64,000 nt of DNA. Origin: Orientallactaga sibirica. Its lineage: Eukaryota; Chordata; Mammalia; Rodentia; Dipodidae. The stretch covers positions 39,075,501 to 39,139,500 of the forward strand of contig JAEOAD010000015.1 in the NCBI GenBank assembly GCA_036365145.1. Reading direction: 5' to 3'. Under the pieces are notes generated by a model. That model saw only the letters and a list, made by a program, of their open reading frames with translations. It ran no database searches and was not told where the DNA came from. Position 1 is the first letter of the stretch. Every line of letters starts with the position of its first letter. Made by a program: the position numbers and the translations under genes. Of this stretch, positions 11,341 through 22,619 are shown in pieces.

Positions 11341-13603
11341 ACGGTCAGGCAGCAGCCCTGTTGAACACACTCCAGCTTCCTTGGCCAGGCCCCACCTGTG
11401 GATGATGGGGATCCAGCCATGCTCAGAACCATCCCTCCACCCTGCCATAAATCCCAGTGGCCTAGTTTTTGTTAAGCACCCCCAGAATTCCTCCCTCCTA
11501 GCAACGGGTGTGATGGAAGAATCTGCTCTCGCCAAGGCTGTGGTCGGCCATGGCTTCATCATGGACATTCTCCTGGCCTGCCATGTTGGGCAGCCCTTTC
11601 CCTGGCACAGGTCTGCCACAGTTCCAGGCAGTTTGTTCCAGTGCAAACACAAACACTGTCAGCAGCTAAGGGAATTCGTGGCTCTGATCAAAGAGCACAG
11701 GGGTATCTTCTTGTCCAGTCCCCTTTCTCATCCTGTCCACAGGGACCTCACTGCTGAGGGCATTTCCTCCACAGCTGGGAGGGTAGACTGCTGAACTATT
11801 TCTTAGGTAGGGCTGACACCTGTCTGCTTGTAACCTGTCTTGTCCTAGCCCCCAGAGGCCATGAGCCGTACAGATCATGGTCACTCCTGACCTGTCCACA
11901 CACCCTTCCCGTCATTTTCTTCTCCAGAGTGCTGTCCTCTTCCACTCCCTCTGCAACATCTCTCTTTACCTGTGAGACACTTATGAGGAAGCTCCTTCAA
12001 CCTCCCACACCTTGGATTTTTTTTTTCTGCCAAGGTTTATCATTGCTCCACTCCAGATTTTGGGTCCCCAAACATATAATGTAGAGTAACACTGAAAACT
12101 CAACATTGTCTGACTTTATAGGGATGAAACTGGGGTAGGTAGAGAGGGGATAAGTGACTTGGCCCAGGTCACACAGTCATCCTGGGGGACAGAGAGGCCA
12201 GAGGCCAGGCTGTGTGAAGTTGACACACTGAAATCAGAAGCAGTACTTTGCCCAAGTTGATGAGGACCAGAGTCTCTAAGAGCCCCAGGCAGCGCCCCTG
12301 GAGAAATAAGGGCTGGGCAGAGGGAGAAGGCTCAGCTTTGAGCGGGGTCCACCTGTAGTCACACTACCCAGTGGCTAGGGACCAGAAGGCAAAGCCCCAA
12401 TATAAGGTAGCCTCCCATGGTCTATTCCTGTGCCAGAAATACTGAAATCCGGCCACACAGAGTTCTCAGTGCAAGATATGAAAGTTGTTCCTTTAGGGGG
12501 AAAAGGTGGCTTCGGGAAATATCCCCAGGAGGATTTAGGAGCCTTGGGTACATGCCTGATATTAACTCTGACTAATACTTTCACTCCATAAGACTTCAAT
12601 TTCTCATTGATTAGTCACTTTACTCACAATAAGAGAGTTGTATTTCATAATCTCGAAAGGCCTTCCTGGCTCTATCTGCCATCCACATCTTAGTATGAAT
12701 TAGTATCTCAGTCTAGTACTGGCAAATACCCAAATGGACCAGTCAGGGATCTTAGCTGAAAGTAACAGAAAGTAATTTTGTCTAACTTAAAGGAAAAGAG
12801 GAAGAAATAGGAAGAGATAGGTGGGAGGAAGGGGGGATAAGAGCATGAGGAAGGAGTTCAATGACAAGCACAAGGAAGGTTAAAACGAGAGAGAAGCAGA
12901 GGATGGACAGAGGAGAGGGTTATTGGCCTTAAAGAGACCCACCATATGAAGGGACCACAGAGGAAGTAAATGAGCGAAGCTAGTGCAAATGAAAAAGGCA
13001 GAGCTGCAGCCAAGGTCACTCCCCAGAAACCAGAGGAGAGCAGCCTGTCTGCTCAGTTGGTGGGTTTTCGCTGTCCGTCTCCTCCTGCGGGCATCACTAG
13101 CTCCACATCCTGAGCCTGGGTGATGCAGCAATCACCTGACCTTTAGCACCGAACTTACAATGGAATTCCATGCAGGATGAAAGGGCCAATACACTTGGGC
13201 AGGAAGGCCTGGACCCTACAAGTTCTCTCTAGAAAGCTGCTAGGGACAGGGTTAGCCAGTCCCTAGTAGCAGGGAGCATGGGTTGAGGCTGCCCTTCTGA
13301 GGCCATGATGTTGCAGATGAGAACCCCAGAGATGCAGGCACAGAGCTGCTGCAGTCTCTTCCTCACCTCCCCCGAATGCAAGGGGGCCTGGGGCCTGAGA
13401 GCCCTACACAGTGAGGCAGGTCACTCTCGGACATGGTCCTTCAGACAAGCTATCATGGAAGAATTGACTCAAATGATCAGAAGGGACTGGGCCCTGGCTC
13501 AGATGAGATGTCAAGTCCTCTACTGGGCATGTGCCACAAACACATGAATCAGAGTCCTACTCCTGAGGGTTTCACAGTCAGATGTTGGTGTGGGTGTGTG
13601 ATA
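11341..13603. other. Mostly single-copy sequence
   Basis: No gene is supported. The open frame at 11381-11794 (137 residues, +) is overlapped by a similar-length frame on the other strand and resembles nothing I know. A MIR fragment at 12110-12215 is listed separately. A GA-rich purine stretch occurs at about 12790-12910. Confidence 0.45.
12110..12215 (-). repeat. MIR SINE fragment
   Basis: 'tagggatgaaactggggtag' then 'ataagtgacttggcccaggt' and 'cacacagtcat' match the antisense core of MIR, which reads gaggaaactgagg...agtgacttgcccaaggtcacacag. Confidence 0.45.
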
Positions 13604-13620
13604 GAAAAAGGGGTATGATT

Positions 13621-13823
13621 AGGGCTGGAGAGATGGCTTAGTGGTTAAAGCACTTGCCTGTGAAACCTAAGGACCCAGGTTCAATTCCCCAGAACTCACG
13701 TAAGCCCAATGCACATAGCACATGCATCTGTAGTTCATTTGCAGCAACTGGAGGCCCTGGCTCATCCGGTCAGTCTCTCTCTCTCTCTCAAGTAAATAAA
13801 AATAAAAACAAATTTTCAAAAAA
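13621..13823 (+). repeat. tRNA-derived rodent SINE with target duplication
   Basis: The head is 'gggctggagagatggcttag' with an A box and the B box 'ggttcaattcc'. The body is 'gcatctgtagttcatttgca', followed by (CT)n and AAATAAA. The direct repeat 'gaaaaagg(g)gtatgat' flanks it (13604-13619 and 13824-13838), so the insertion is complete. This is the commonest SINE in the window and its best lineage marker. Confidence 0.92.
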
Positions 13824-13999
13824 GAAAAAGGGTATGATCGATCATTATGCAAGTAGTGTTGTCTGATTGCATCCAGGAACAGGAAGCTCATGCCTCTCGA
13901 GCTCTCTGTACTTCCTGCTGTCTGGTAGGGGCATGTGCCAGGCCCAGAGAGAGTGTGGCTTTGCTAAGAACACACAAGAACCTGAGTTCAGAGCCCCTG

Positions 14000-14236
14000 A
14001 ACCCATAGGACATGCACCCATAACCTCATCACGGGGAAAGCAGAGACAGGTGGGTCCTTAGGGCTGACCAGCTAGCTAATCTAGGCAAATTGGTGAGAGC
14101 TCAGTAAGAGATCCTATCTCAAAAAAAGTAGAGAGCCACTGGAGTACCCATTTTTGACCTCTAGCCATCACATGCATGTGCACACACATACATGGATACC
14201 TACACACATATACCCCCTACACACACACACACGCAA
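14000..14236 (+). repeat. Truncated B4-like SINE (3' part)
   Basis: Only the B1-like body and tail remain: 'cggggaaagcagagacaggt', 'ctgaccagctagctaatcta', 'gagatcctatctcaaa' and a CA-rich end. The tRNA-like head is missing. It abuts the next B4 element. Confidence 0.55.
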
Positions 14237-14580
14237 GGGCTGGGAAGATAGCTCAATTTGTGAAGTGCTTACCTCACAAGCATGAGGACCTGAGTTTGAA
14301 TCCCAAGTAAAATGCCAGGCATAACGTTAAACACCTGTAACCCCAGCACCGGGGCGATGGAAACAGGAAGATCCTGGGGCTTGCTGACTAGCTAGTCTAG
14401 TTTAATTGGTGAGCTCCAGGCTAGTGAGAGAGCCTGACTCAAAGGAGTGGACAGAGTTCCTGAGAATGCAACTCACAGTTGTTCTCTGGCCTCTAAACAC
14501 ACGTGCATCTCCACCCCTACATATACATGTTCCCACATACATAAGGATGGGTATATACATGTGCATTCATACACACACAA
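14237..14580 (+). repeat. B4-like SINE
   Basis: Full-length arrangement. The head is 'gggctgggaagatagctcaa' with B box 'gagtttgaatccc'. The B1-like middle has 'cacctgtaaccccagcaccg' and 'ctgactagctagtctagttt'. The CA-rich tail runs to 14580. Two B4 elements lie head to tail here. Confidence 0.7.
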
Positions 14581-16544
14581 GGGAAGGAAGGGGAAGTGCA
14601 GAGAAGGAAATGAAAAGGAAGGGAAGGGGTGAAATCCATGTGGCCCAGCACAGCCAGTGTGAAGGTGGGTCTACTGCTGGCATGCTCTGCAGGTCTCTGT
14701 CTGCAGCCAGGTATGCAGAGAATCCTAACAAAAGCAATGCCCATGCCAAAGGCAGTGCGTCTCAAGTGCTCTCTGGGTCCTGGCCAGGGCCATGGGCTCC
14801 CATTGACTTGTCTGTCCTGACTACATTGTGATGGGGCCTCAGAGCCCCATCTGGCTGAGCTCCTAACCACCACAGCTGAGGACAGCATATGGGTCTGACA
14901 AAAGGCTCAGGAGCTGGGCAGCCCCCTCCCTGTGCAGGTTGGAGCCCCTAGCCCACCCAGTCTCACACACTCATCACAGGACTTGCACTTTGTCTCCCAG
15001 AGCTCTTCTCGCCCACCTCTTGGCCCACCTATGCCACAGCCCATGCCAGTGTGGCTCACACTCATTCACAACTGCTAGATGCCAGCCTCCCCAAGGCTCA
15101 GAGGCCACCCTTCAGTTCTGGTTGTGCCGAACTCTGCTCCACTTACCACTCCTAGCTCTACTCTCCACAGGCCATTTCTTCTCCTGAGCTCTGGGCCTGC
15201 TTCTCCCAGACTCACTGGAATCTGCAGCCAGAGTGAGGCCTCCAAAACCTGTGGCCCGTCCCAGTGCCCCACTCGGTGACTGCTTTTGGCTGAGTGTCTT
15301 CTCATATCTTTCTGAGCTCTGCCTCAACATTACACCCAGAGTGCTCTGTGCCCCGTGAGCTGTGAGGCTGGTGAAGCACACATGTGTGTTCTGATGGTAG
15401 GATGCCCCTTCCTGACGTCTGTCTCCTACCAGGGCCATTTCACAGCTGAGACACAGCGCTGACCTCAGGGCCCATCTGTGCACCCTTGCATTTGAAGTGG
15501 GCCGTCGTGGAGTGCACAGGAAGGTCTTTCTGCTCTCTTCCTGATTGTTACCTGACAGCATCACTTTAGTGGGAACCGTGGGTGGTGAGACTCCCCAAGT
15601 CCTGCCTGAACTCCACCTCTGCCTCAGGATCCCCAGGGTCTCCCACACTTTATGAAGGCCTCTCATCATCAAGCCAAGTGCACATTTTCCTGACAGTGGA
15701 GGTGGGGCCAAGGAGCAGGGCCTTATGGGTGTGTTTCAAAGGGCCTCTGGCTTTATCCTTTTCCCGGTCTCATCACAGAGAGCCCACCCTGTGCCACTCT
15801 TGCTTGGGGGAAAATTATACCAGGTTCTAATGGAGGACTGAAGGGAAAGCGTCCCCGCTATTCATCCCAGCGTCTGAACGGGCCTCTCGAGCATCCATTG
15901 TGTCCACCCAGCCGCCTGGGCCTCAATTGCGATCAGGTGGTCTGTATGGTCCCCTCCCCCGGCCCAGAACAGGAATGGGCTCAGGCAATGGGCTGGCCTG
16001 CAGAGTTCTCTGTCCATCTTCTCAAGGGGCTTTTGTTGAGTAAAATAGCACCCGCCACTCGGCCACTTTAAACGGAGGCCAGACACTTGAACGTGGAAAC
16101 AGGGGCCCAGGCGCTGGGAGCACAGGGACAATGGCCACACTCAATTAGCTCACTGAGGTGCCCCAAATGGACTTGAGGAGGGGCCTCGACCACAGCCCGC
16201 TCATGCATATTTATCACAAGCTGGCCTTACACGTTCCCATAGCAGCCCCAGGAGGGCAGAGGGGAGAGGGCAAGGGGCTCCCTGAGCCCTGTAGGGACTG
16301 TGGCTCAGGGATGGCTTCACCTCAGCAGATAGAAAAGCTGCCCCCACCCTGTGTTCCCTTGCTGTACTTGGCATTGAGGCTCAAGGCCAGCATGACCTGG
16401 AGATCCTAGAGTACCAAGAACAAAGAGGGAGAGTATGCTTGACACACTAACCTACAGGTGAGGAAGGGAATAGAGACTGAGCCGAAGAAGACAAGCTGCC
16501 CCCCCTTCCATGGAACAACAAGGGTAGGAGGAGGTTGGTGATGA
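14581..16544. other. GC-rich single-copy sequence
   Basis: About 2 kb with no recognised repeat. A 199-residue open frame on the minus strand (15112-15711) and smaller frames on the plus strand overlap one another and show no domain. The end of the block (15840-16240) is listed as a candidate regulatory element. Confidence 0.45.
15840..16240. promoter_or_regulatory. Candidate conserved non-coding element
   Basis: Repeat-free and CpG-retaining ('gcgtccccgctattcatccc', 'gcctcaattgcgatcaggtg', 'acccgccactcggccacttt'). It also has a homeodomain-like 'tcaattagctcac' at about 16141 and 'catgcatatttatcacaa' at about 16203. CpGs survive better than in neighbouring DNA. No splice frame fits. Confidence 0.3.
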
Positions 16545-16735
16545 CAAAAAGTATTTATTGAATGCTCCCCAAGTGTCAGAGGCCAGGGTGACTGTTCTAG
16601 CCTGTCCTGTGAGAGCTGAGGTAAATGCTGAAGGGCATTCACTGGAGGAAGCAGACACTCAGGACAGAATGGGGGATTTTTCCAGATCTCACAGATGGTA
16701 CAAGCAACAGGTCTGGATTCAGGCCCAAGAGGTTG
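16545..16735 (-). repeat. MIR SINE, antisense
   Basis: Starts 'agtatttattgaatgctccc' and 'aagtgtcagaggccagg', and ends 'cagatggtacaagcaacagg' and 'tctggattcag'. That is the antisense order of MIR from its 3' end to its core. Confidence 0.5.
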
Positions 16736-16814
16736 CTCTACATAGCCTGAGCCTGGTCACGCTCCTAGTTCTCAGCTAGGAATGAATAGGCACTGTGCTG
16801 TGTGCAGGTGCCAT

Positions 16815-16950
16815 GCTCAGAACCAAGTTCAAGTCACTTCCTCAGTTGTTCACAGCAACATGGGAGAGCTCCATTTGCCAGGCATGGAGACTTGGGCCCG
16901 GAGAGGCAACAGGTCCTACCCCAGGCCACACAGGGCTAACATGTAGCAGG
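16815..16950 (-). repeat. MIR SINE fragment, antisense
   Basis: 'catggagacttgggcccgga' followed by 'ccaggccacacagggctaac' matches the antisense MIR core (gaggctcagagagg...ggtcacacagctag). It overlaps the first part of a long open frame that is rejected as a gene. Confidence 0.45.
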
Positions 16951-17778
16951 GCCCACAAAGAAGGCAGGCAGGGTGGAGGGGAGGCCAAGCTCACCCCAGA
17001 GGACCCATTCCCTTGCTTTCTGGAGTGCCTCACTTTCCAAACTCTGCTAATCCACGTAGGACCTCAAAGGTCGCCTCCCTCCCCCAGGACAGTGTATGTG
17101 GGAGGCACAGCTGCAGCTGGCTGTCCTCAGGGTGTCTACCTCAAGGGGTGCCGGAGCTCTGCAAAGAGCTGCCACTGCTTCAGGGCTCTGGGGCAGAATT
17201 CTAGGGCCATCCTCCCTCTAGGGAGTCGAGCTCTTGCAGGAACTCACAGCATCAGCTGGACACTGCAAATAGGGAAGGAGGACACAGCGGCCTCCCCAGC
17301 AGGGTGGCAGGGAGGGCCTCCTGGTCCCTCCCAATCACACCATCTTGGTGCTTCCCGTCCCAGTGCCATTGCAGCCAGGCTGAGGGCAGGCAGCTCATGG
17401 CACTCTTTGCCCATTTCCCCAGCGCAAATGTTCCAGCCTCCATTTCTGCTCATGTTGTTTCTCCTACTCGAGGCTGAAGTGCAATGTGCTCAGGGCGGAT
17501 TGAATGTGATTCGGTTTGGGTTGGGCCCAGTTCCTTTCATTAGTTGGGGTTGGACTGAATGGGCTGGGTTCAGTGCCTACTGAAGGATGAGCTGAATGCT
17601 ACTGCATCAGGTAAACTGAGCTGAACGACAGGAAGTTGCGCTGGGGTGAGGGAAAGAACTAAAAAAGGATTCCTCTTCTACTAGCTTGCTCTGTGACGAC
17701 GGGCAAGCCTCAAGCTAGAAGCACCTAGAAACCTCAACTCTGAAAAAGCAGGATTCCAAGAATGAAAAGTCCCCATAA
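16951..17778. other. GC-rich single-copy sequence
   Basis: An open frame of 262 residues (16795-17583, +) runs through this block. Its first part overlaps the MIR at 16815-16950, no conserved domain is recognisable, and the initiator has no supporting context. I treat it as chance. Positions 17480-17640 hold repeated 'ggttggactgaatgggctgg'-like words. Confidence 0.4.
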
Positions 17779-17963
17779 GCTGGGCGTGGTGGACGCACAC
17801 CTTTAATCCCAGCACTCAGGAGGTAGAGGTAGGAAGGTCACTGTTGAGTTCAAGGCCAGCCTGAGACTACATAGTGAATTCCAGGTAGCCTGGACTAGAG
17901 TGAGACCCTACTCTTCCTCAAAAAAACCCTAACAAAAAAAAAAAAAGAAAGAAAAGAAAAAAA
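17779..17963 (+). repeat. B1-type SINE
   Basis: Starts 'gctgggcgtggtggacgcac', has 'ctgagactacatagtgaatt' and 'ccaggtagcctggactagag', and ends in an A-rich tail with GAAA interruptions. Small insertions and deletions show moderate age. Confidence 0.9.
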
Positions 17964-19054
17964 CTACCCACAGACAGAGAGATCCTTCTATTTGGTCCTT
18001 CATGTGCTGTTAAGCATGATTCCTCTGTGGATCAGAAATTAGACAACGCCTTGGGGACAGTTTCCTTCCATTACAGTCCCCTGCAGATTAGGAACAAGCC
18101 ACCACGATGTCTCCCACACAAGTTAGCATAAACCTTCATCCCCTTGACTAGACAGACCACAGCAGCCAAAGCCTCTTCAGGAAAAGAACTACTGACTCAA
18201 TCACCATGAGCTGCACCACCCCCAAAACTGGGGTCCCTTCACATCTCCCCAAAGAGGCCACAGCCTCTTCTACAAAGCCCAGCCCCTGGGGGGAGGGAAG
18301 TTTCCTCTAGAGTCAGAGAACTACCCTGCTGGCTGCGTTCAGAATCCTATATTGCAGCCTGGCCTAATATGACTGTCCCTTTCTGAGATGTTGTGAGGAA
18401 CAGGGTCTGTCTGAGCCCGGCCCTGGGCAGAAAAGCAGAAAGGACAAGGTTATCACCACCTACTTCCTTATCTCACCAGCCCCTTCCTTATGCACAAGGA
18501 AGGCAGGCTCTTCCCACTGCCCTCAGAGGCAGGAGCTACAGACTCCCTGCTTGGCGTATCCTAGCTCTGGCTTGGGCACTGCTCTCCCAGGGGGCACAGG
18601 AGCTACTTCCCTTCTTTTATCTGGGCCTTGGTTTGAACAGCTATAAAGTGGAGGAACTGGCTGAGCTGTGTGACATAGTCTCAGCCTCAGATAATCCAGT
18701 CATGTGCTCCTTCTTCTTCCCAGCCATTCAGTGCAAGAAATCTCTATACTGGCCCCTGCCATTGCTGGTCAGTGCTGAGGACCCTCCTCCATACATGCTA
18801 AGACTCTAAACCTTCCAGATGTTCTGTTCCCGCAGGAATGGTCAGGCACAGGCACCATCTGCATAGCCACGCAGTGTGCACCAAAGGCTGGAATCAAAGT
18901 CACTGCATACTGATGGATGAGCACATGTTCCCAGGCAGGCAAAGGGCAGAATCAAGGCAAAATGCAGGCCTCAGATTTGGTTTTCTCTGACTACCTGGCC
19001 AGTTCTCTTACCTCTTTCAGCAGTCTACCCATCCAATGCATAAAAACTGATCGC
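17964..19054. other. Single-copy sequence with a MIR3-like trace
   Basis: About 1.1 kb without a gene. 'tctgggccttggtttgaaca' and 'gctataaagtggaggaactg' at 18620-18660 resemble the plus-strand MIR/MIR3 core. The frame at 18393-18809 (138 residues) spans this relic and is not credible as a gene. Confidence 0.4.
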
Positions 19055-19257
19055 GGGCTGGAGAGAGCTTAGTGGTTAAGGCATTTGCCTGCAAAGCCAA
19101 AGGATCCCGGTTTGATTCTCCAGGACCCACGTAAGTCAGATGTAAAAGGCAGCGCATGCATCTAGAGTTCGTTTGCAGTGGCTGGAGGCCCTGGCACGCA
19201 CCCATCCCCCCTCTCTCTCTCTCTTTCTCTCTCTCAAATAAATAAATTTATCAAAAA
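19055..19257 (+). repeat. tRNA-derived rodent SINE with target duplication
   Basis: Head 'gggctggagagagcttagtg', body 'gcatgcatctagagttcgtt' and 'gcagtggctggaggccctgg', then (CT)n and AAATAAATAAA. The near-perfect direct repeat 'aaaaac(c)tgatc' lies at 19042-19052 and about 19258-19270. Confidence 0.92.
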
Positions 19258-19639
19258 AAAAAACCTGATCACCAGCTCTACACCAGGCACTGCTAGGTGC
19301 TGGGAATATTAAGGCAAAAGAAACTTGACTCACAGTATTGAGGGAGATCAAGAAAGTTCCTGGAATGAGAGTCGGTCACTTGTCATTCAACAAACACACA
19401 AATGCCTACTTCGGCCAGGTAAAAAGACTCAAGCTCGGACCCTAAAACTAGCTTCCACCCCTCCCACAGCCTAGCCCTGTAATGGGGACAAGAACTAGCG
19501 GTAGGGCAGGCCACCCACCTTCTCCCAAAAGGACTGGCCAGCATGAGCTCATGTCTGGGGGCCCTGTAGCTGGTGGAGCCAGCTCTGTACACAAGGCCTC
19601 GTTGTGATTCTGAGAGATGCCATTTGGTGAGGGCTGCGG

Positions 19640-19860
19640 TTCCTAAAGCCCTGGGCGCTCGGGGGCTGTCAGCAGACACTCCCAAGGCCGAGGGTGCTGC
19701 ACTTTGATATGGCATTAATGCGCTAATATCTTAATCCCACCACCACCCGCCAGCTGCCTGGCCACACAGCAGGGCCCTGGGGACAGGGTTTCCAAATTAC
19801 ATTATTGAATGTTTACCTAGTGAGCAAACCAAAGGGTGTTTAACACCAGCTGAGGGCAGT
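19640..19860. promoter_or_regulatory. Candidate conserved non-coding element
   Basis: Repeat-free block that starts CpG-bearing ('tgggcgctcgggggctgtca', 'aggccgagggtgctg') and passes into 'atatggcattaatgcgctaa' and 'tatcttaatccc'. It then has 'caaattacattattgaatgt'. Several homeodomain-type sites (TAAT, TAATCC), a GATA-like site and a CAGCTG E-box sit within 200 bases. This texture is typical of developmental enhancers but is not proof. Confidence 0.35.
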
Positions 19861-20150
19861 ACATGTGCACAAGACAGCCTCACATCACAGCCTTGTGCAC
19901 ACCACCCATATTCACACCCTCCCCTGCTGGGAAATACCCCTGCTGGCTCAGAGTGAGGCACATGGCATGTCCCTCAGAAATACACATGCTTGCACACATG
20001 AGCGTCATACCTCCCAGAAACAGGCACACCCCCAAAGACTTGCGATATGTATGCACACATGCGCACACATTCCAAAGGCCTTCACACAGCCTCACATGTT
20101 GCCATGCCAGGGTGCCCACCCTCCCTCACCCCACACACAGTCTAAAGGAG
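19861..20150 (+). repeat. Degenerate CA-rich stretch
   Basis: Low-complexity sequence dominated by cacac and catgc words, without a pure run. It keeps several strand-overlapping open frames artificially open. Confidence 0.6.
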
Positions 20151-20299
20151 ACTCATACTGGCTAACAGTGGGCCAAGTGGCAACAGGAGGCTGTCCCTGA
20201 ACATGCCCTGGAAACCTGTGGCTACAGGGTCTTAGAAGTAAGACCCTAGCCTTATCAGGCTCCCGACTCCCATTTCCAAGTTCAAAGCTACTCCCAGTG

Positions 20300-20690
20300 C
20301 TCCTTGAAGGTGCTAATGTGCCTCAGACACAGCACCCAGCCTGTCCTCCTGCCTGAGAAGCCCTTACCTCTCTTGCTCTTGCTGCATATTCTCTCCTCTT
20401 CTGAGCCTAGCATGCTGTTCTTACTACGTGGAACCCCTCCACAACCACTTCACTTCCCATCCTCAAGTCCCAACTTCTCAGCCTTCACAGCAAACGTCTG
20501 CTCCTCTGCAGACAGTTCTCTGCTGCACTGGCACAGAGGCTTCTCTCCCCCAGCGGTCTCCTCTCTGAGCCCTGACTTAGGATGCAGAACAAGCCCTGCT
20601 TCCTGAGGATGAGAACAGCACTTGCCTCCTGGGGCTGTGATAGTGCTGACACACAGTAGTCACTCAGTAAAGTATCATTGTGCGCATCAC
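20300..20690 (+). repeat. L2-like LINE fragment, sense
   Basis: Pyrimidine-rich 'cttactacgtggaacccctc' and 'ctgctcctctgcagacagtt' lead to 'gatagtgctgacacacagta' and 'gtcactcagtaaag'. The order is that of the L2 3' region and its terminal cacatagtaggcactcaataaat. Confidence 0.4.
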
Positions 20691-20929
20691 TGAATGCTGG
20701 TGATGATGGCAGGGCAGGGTCAGTGACCGTGTTCCTGACCCTCCATCCGAGCTCTGGGCTGTGGTCTGTGAGGAGGGAGGCTTGCCACCACCTTCCAGCC
20801 AACAGTGGACACTCTAAGAAACCCACTGTCTGCTCTGCACTTTCAGGATCCAAGAATGGAATTTTTCTAGACATACTTAAGAGGGAAGTCTGAGAAACTC
20901 ACTAAACAAAGTAGGAGGGTCCCTATTTC

Positions 20930-21062
20930 TATATACTTCTGGCTCTGCCATAGCACTTGGTACCTCAAGTAGGTCCTTTCTACGAGACTATTTCCTCATT
21001 TGTCAGGTGAAAAGGTTGGTCAGTGAGGCCCTTAAGTCTCTTCTAGCTCTGGAGTTCTAGAA
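20930..21062 (+). repeat. MIR3-like SINE fragment
   Basis: 'tatttcctcatttgtcaggt' then 'aggcccttaagtctcttcta' and 'gctctggagttcta' follow the MIR3 3' half (cctcatctgtaaaatg...aaggtcccttccagctct). Confidence 0.4.
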
Positions 21063-21339
21063 CGCTAAACCCAGCCTAGATGGGAAGCAAATGTGGTTGG
21101 GAAGGAGGCAGAGACAGAGGCATCACAATGATGTTGCCAGTGGAAGCAGAAACAAGGGTCTGGATCTCACATGGAAAGTACCAGCCACAGGCAGCAAACT
21201 GGCTTGAGGTAATGGAGGGTTGACCTTGGGATGTCATAAACAGATAAGGCCAGACCAGCATGCCACAGCTGTTACGTCAAAGGTTTTGTGAGCTCTGCTG
21301 ACTAGCTGAGGTTTTGTCTTATAGGCAAGAACATTTCGC

Positions 21340-21680
21340 CCTTGCCTGTTGATCAAAATTTCCTATAGCAATTATTAAAAATCCAGATTCCGCCAGGTGT
21401 GGTGGTGCACGCCTTTAATCCCAGCACTCGGGAGGCAGAGGTAGGAGGATCACCGTGAGTTTGAGGCCACCCTGAGACTGCATAGTGAATTCCAGATCGG
21501 CCTGAGCTGAAGTGAGACCCTACCTGGAAAAACCAAAAAATAAAAATAAAAATCCAGATTCCTAGGTCCCTGCCTCAGTCCTACCCAGACAGAGCCTCTC
21601 AGCGAGGGACGTGGCATCTGTCTTTCTATCAATGCTCTGGGACTTTCTGAAGAATCAGGCAAGCTTGAGAAATGCTGCCA
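21340..21680 (+). mobile_element. MER5-type (hAT-Charlie) DNA transposon relic, split by a B1
   Basis: The halves 'attattaaaaatccagattc' and 'ccagattcctaggtccctgc' with 'gaagaatcaggcaagcttga' and 'gaaatgctgcc' read across the B1 insertion. Together they resemble MER5A (aaatgcagattcctgggccccacc...aagtttgagaaccactg). Non-autonomous and non-coding. Confidence 0.4.
21392..21547 (+). repeat. B1-type SINE with target duplication
   Basis: Starts 'gccaggtgtggtggtgcacg' and ends 'gagaccctacctggaaaaac' plus A-rich tail. The 15-bp direct repeat 'aaaaatccagattcc' sits at 21377-21391 and 21548-21562, so the insertion is clean. Confidence 0.94.
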
Positions 21681-21758
21681 GGTGAGATGCCAAGTCACAG
21701 CAGTCTTGTTCACAGGAGGGACACACATCTTCACTCATCAAAGGAAGTAGACAGTAGG

Positions 21759-22094
21759 TGTAGTAGAAAGTTTCACATCACTGGGACAAATAAGCAGCCA
21801 GACAGCATTTGCTTAGGAAGGGAAGGGATTTATTTCAAGCTTACAGATCCAGGGGGAGTTCCATCAATGGCAGAAGAAGCTGCTTCCTTCCACACATCCA
21901 AGGAGACAGAAAACCATCACCGGTCAGCAAACACCAAAAGCAGTAAACACAAAACTCCACCAGATCTCAGACTGCTCTGCACGCCTTTGAGGTAAAATTC
22001 AGATCCACCCCAGGGACACCTTCTCCAGCTTCCTGAAGTTACAAACTGTAATAAAACACCTGCGTCTATGGCGGACCTACATTCCAACTACCAC
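21759..22094 (-). mobile_element. Solo LTR, MaLR family as at 40.4 and 57.2 kb
   Basis: It reads 'tgtagtagaaagtttcacat', 'gggaagggatttatttcaag', 'cttacagatccagggggagt' and 'tccatcaatggcagaagaag', and ends 'acattccaactaccac'. These blocks occur in the same order in the LTRs at 57,236-57,593 and 60,179-60,556, and in reverse complement at 40,432-40,891. No internal region lies beside it, so it is a solo LTR. Confidence 0.75.
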
Positions 22095-22615
22095 TGTGCT
22101 CATGGGGAGAAGCAGGGCCCCTGCCTCAGCATGTCTGGACTGTGATCCTTAACCCTGAGACCTTGGGCAAATGACATGACCTTGCTTGAGCAACTCCATG
22201 CCTGCCAAGCACAAATCATCATAGTAAAGGTTGTTCAAACCCGCTAAGGAACACTTACTTGCCCTGGGTGAGAAAAGATGAGGCTATTTAGGAAAGGTGG
22301 GTGCATGTGCCATCTCATAAGGCATCTGAGAGAAGAGAGGACAAACAGGCCAGGATGCACTGAGGAAGAAGGTAACTGTCAAGGGGGGAGCTGCCAATAG
22401 GCCTTTGGCTTCCATAGATTCCCACTCTGTTATCTAAGGTTACACGTGTCACCCATTCAGTCACCCAGAAGTATTCATTGCCTGTCTCCCAAGCACCACC
22501 GGAGGCTGGCTGCTCAAAATTCAAACAGGAACATGGTTTACTCACACACCATACTTCTGTTTAAAGATTTTCTGTTCTAGTACTTTTTTTTATAAATGGG
22601 AAATAAAAAATAATC
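22095..22615. other. Single-copy sequence with a MIR-like trace
   Basis: 'aaccctgagaccttgggcaa' and 'atgacatgaccttgcttgag' near 22150-22190 resemble the MIR core. Nothing else is recognised. Confidence 0.4.
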
Positions 22616-22619
22616 TCAA

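Noticed and set aside
13621..13700. tRNA-like A and B boxes
   Set aside because: They belong to the tRNA-derived SINE; no cloverleaf of a functional tRNA gene is present. The same applies to all other SINE heads.
15112..15711. 199-residue minus-strand frame
   Set aside because: Overlapped by plus-strand frames, no domain, no splice signals that suit it.
16795..17583. 262-residue open frame on the plus strand
   Set aside because: Overlaps an antisense MIR, has no recognisable domain or splice context, and lies in GC-rich DNA where long chance frames are common.
19863..20200. His/Thr-rich frames in a CA-rich stretch
   Set aside because: Low-complexity translation of cacac sequence in several phases at once.
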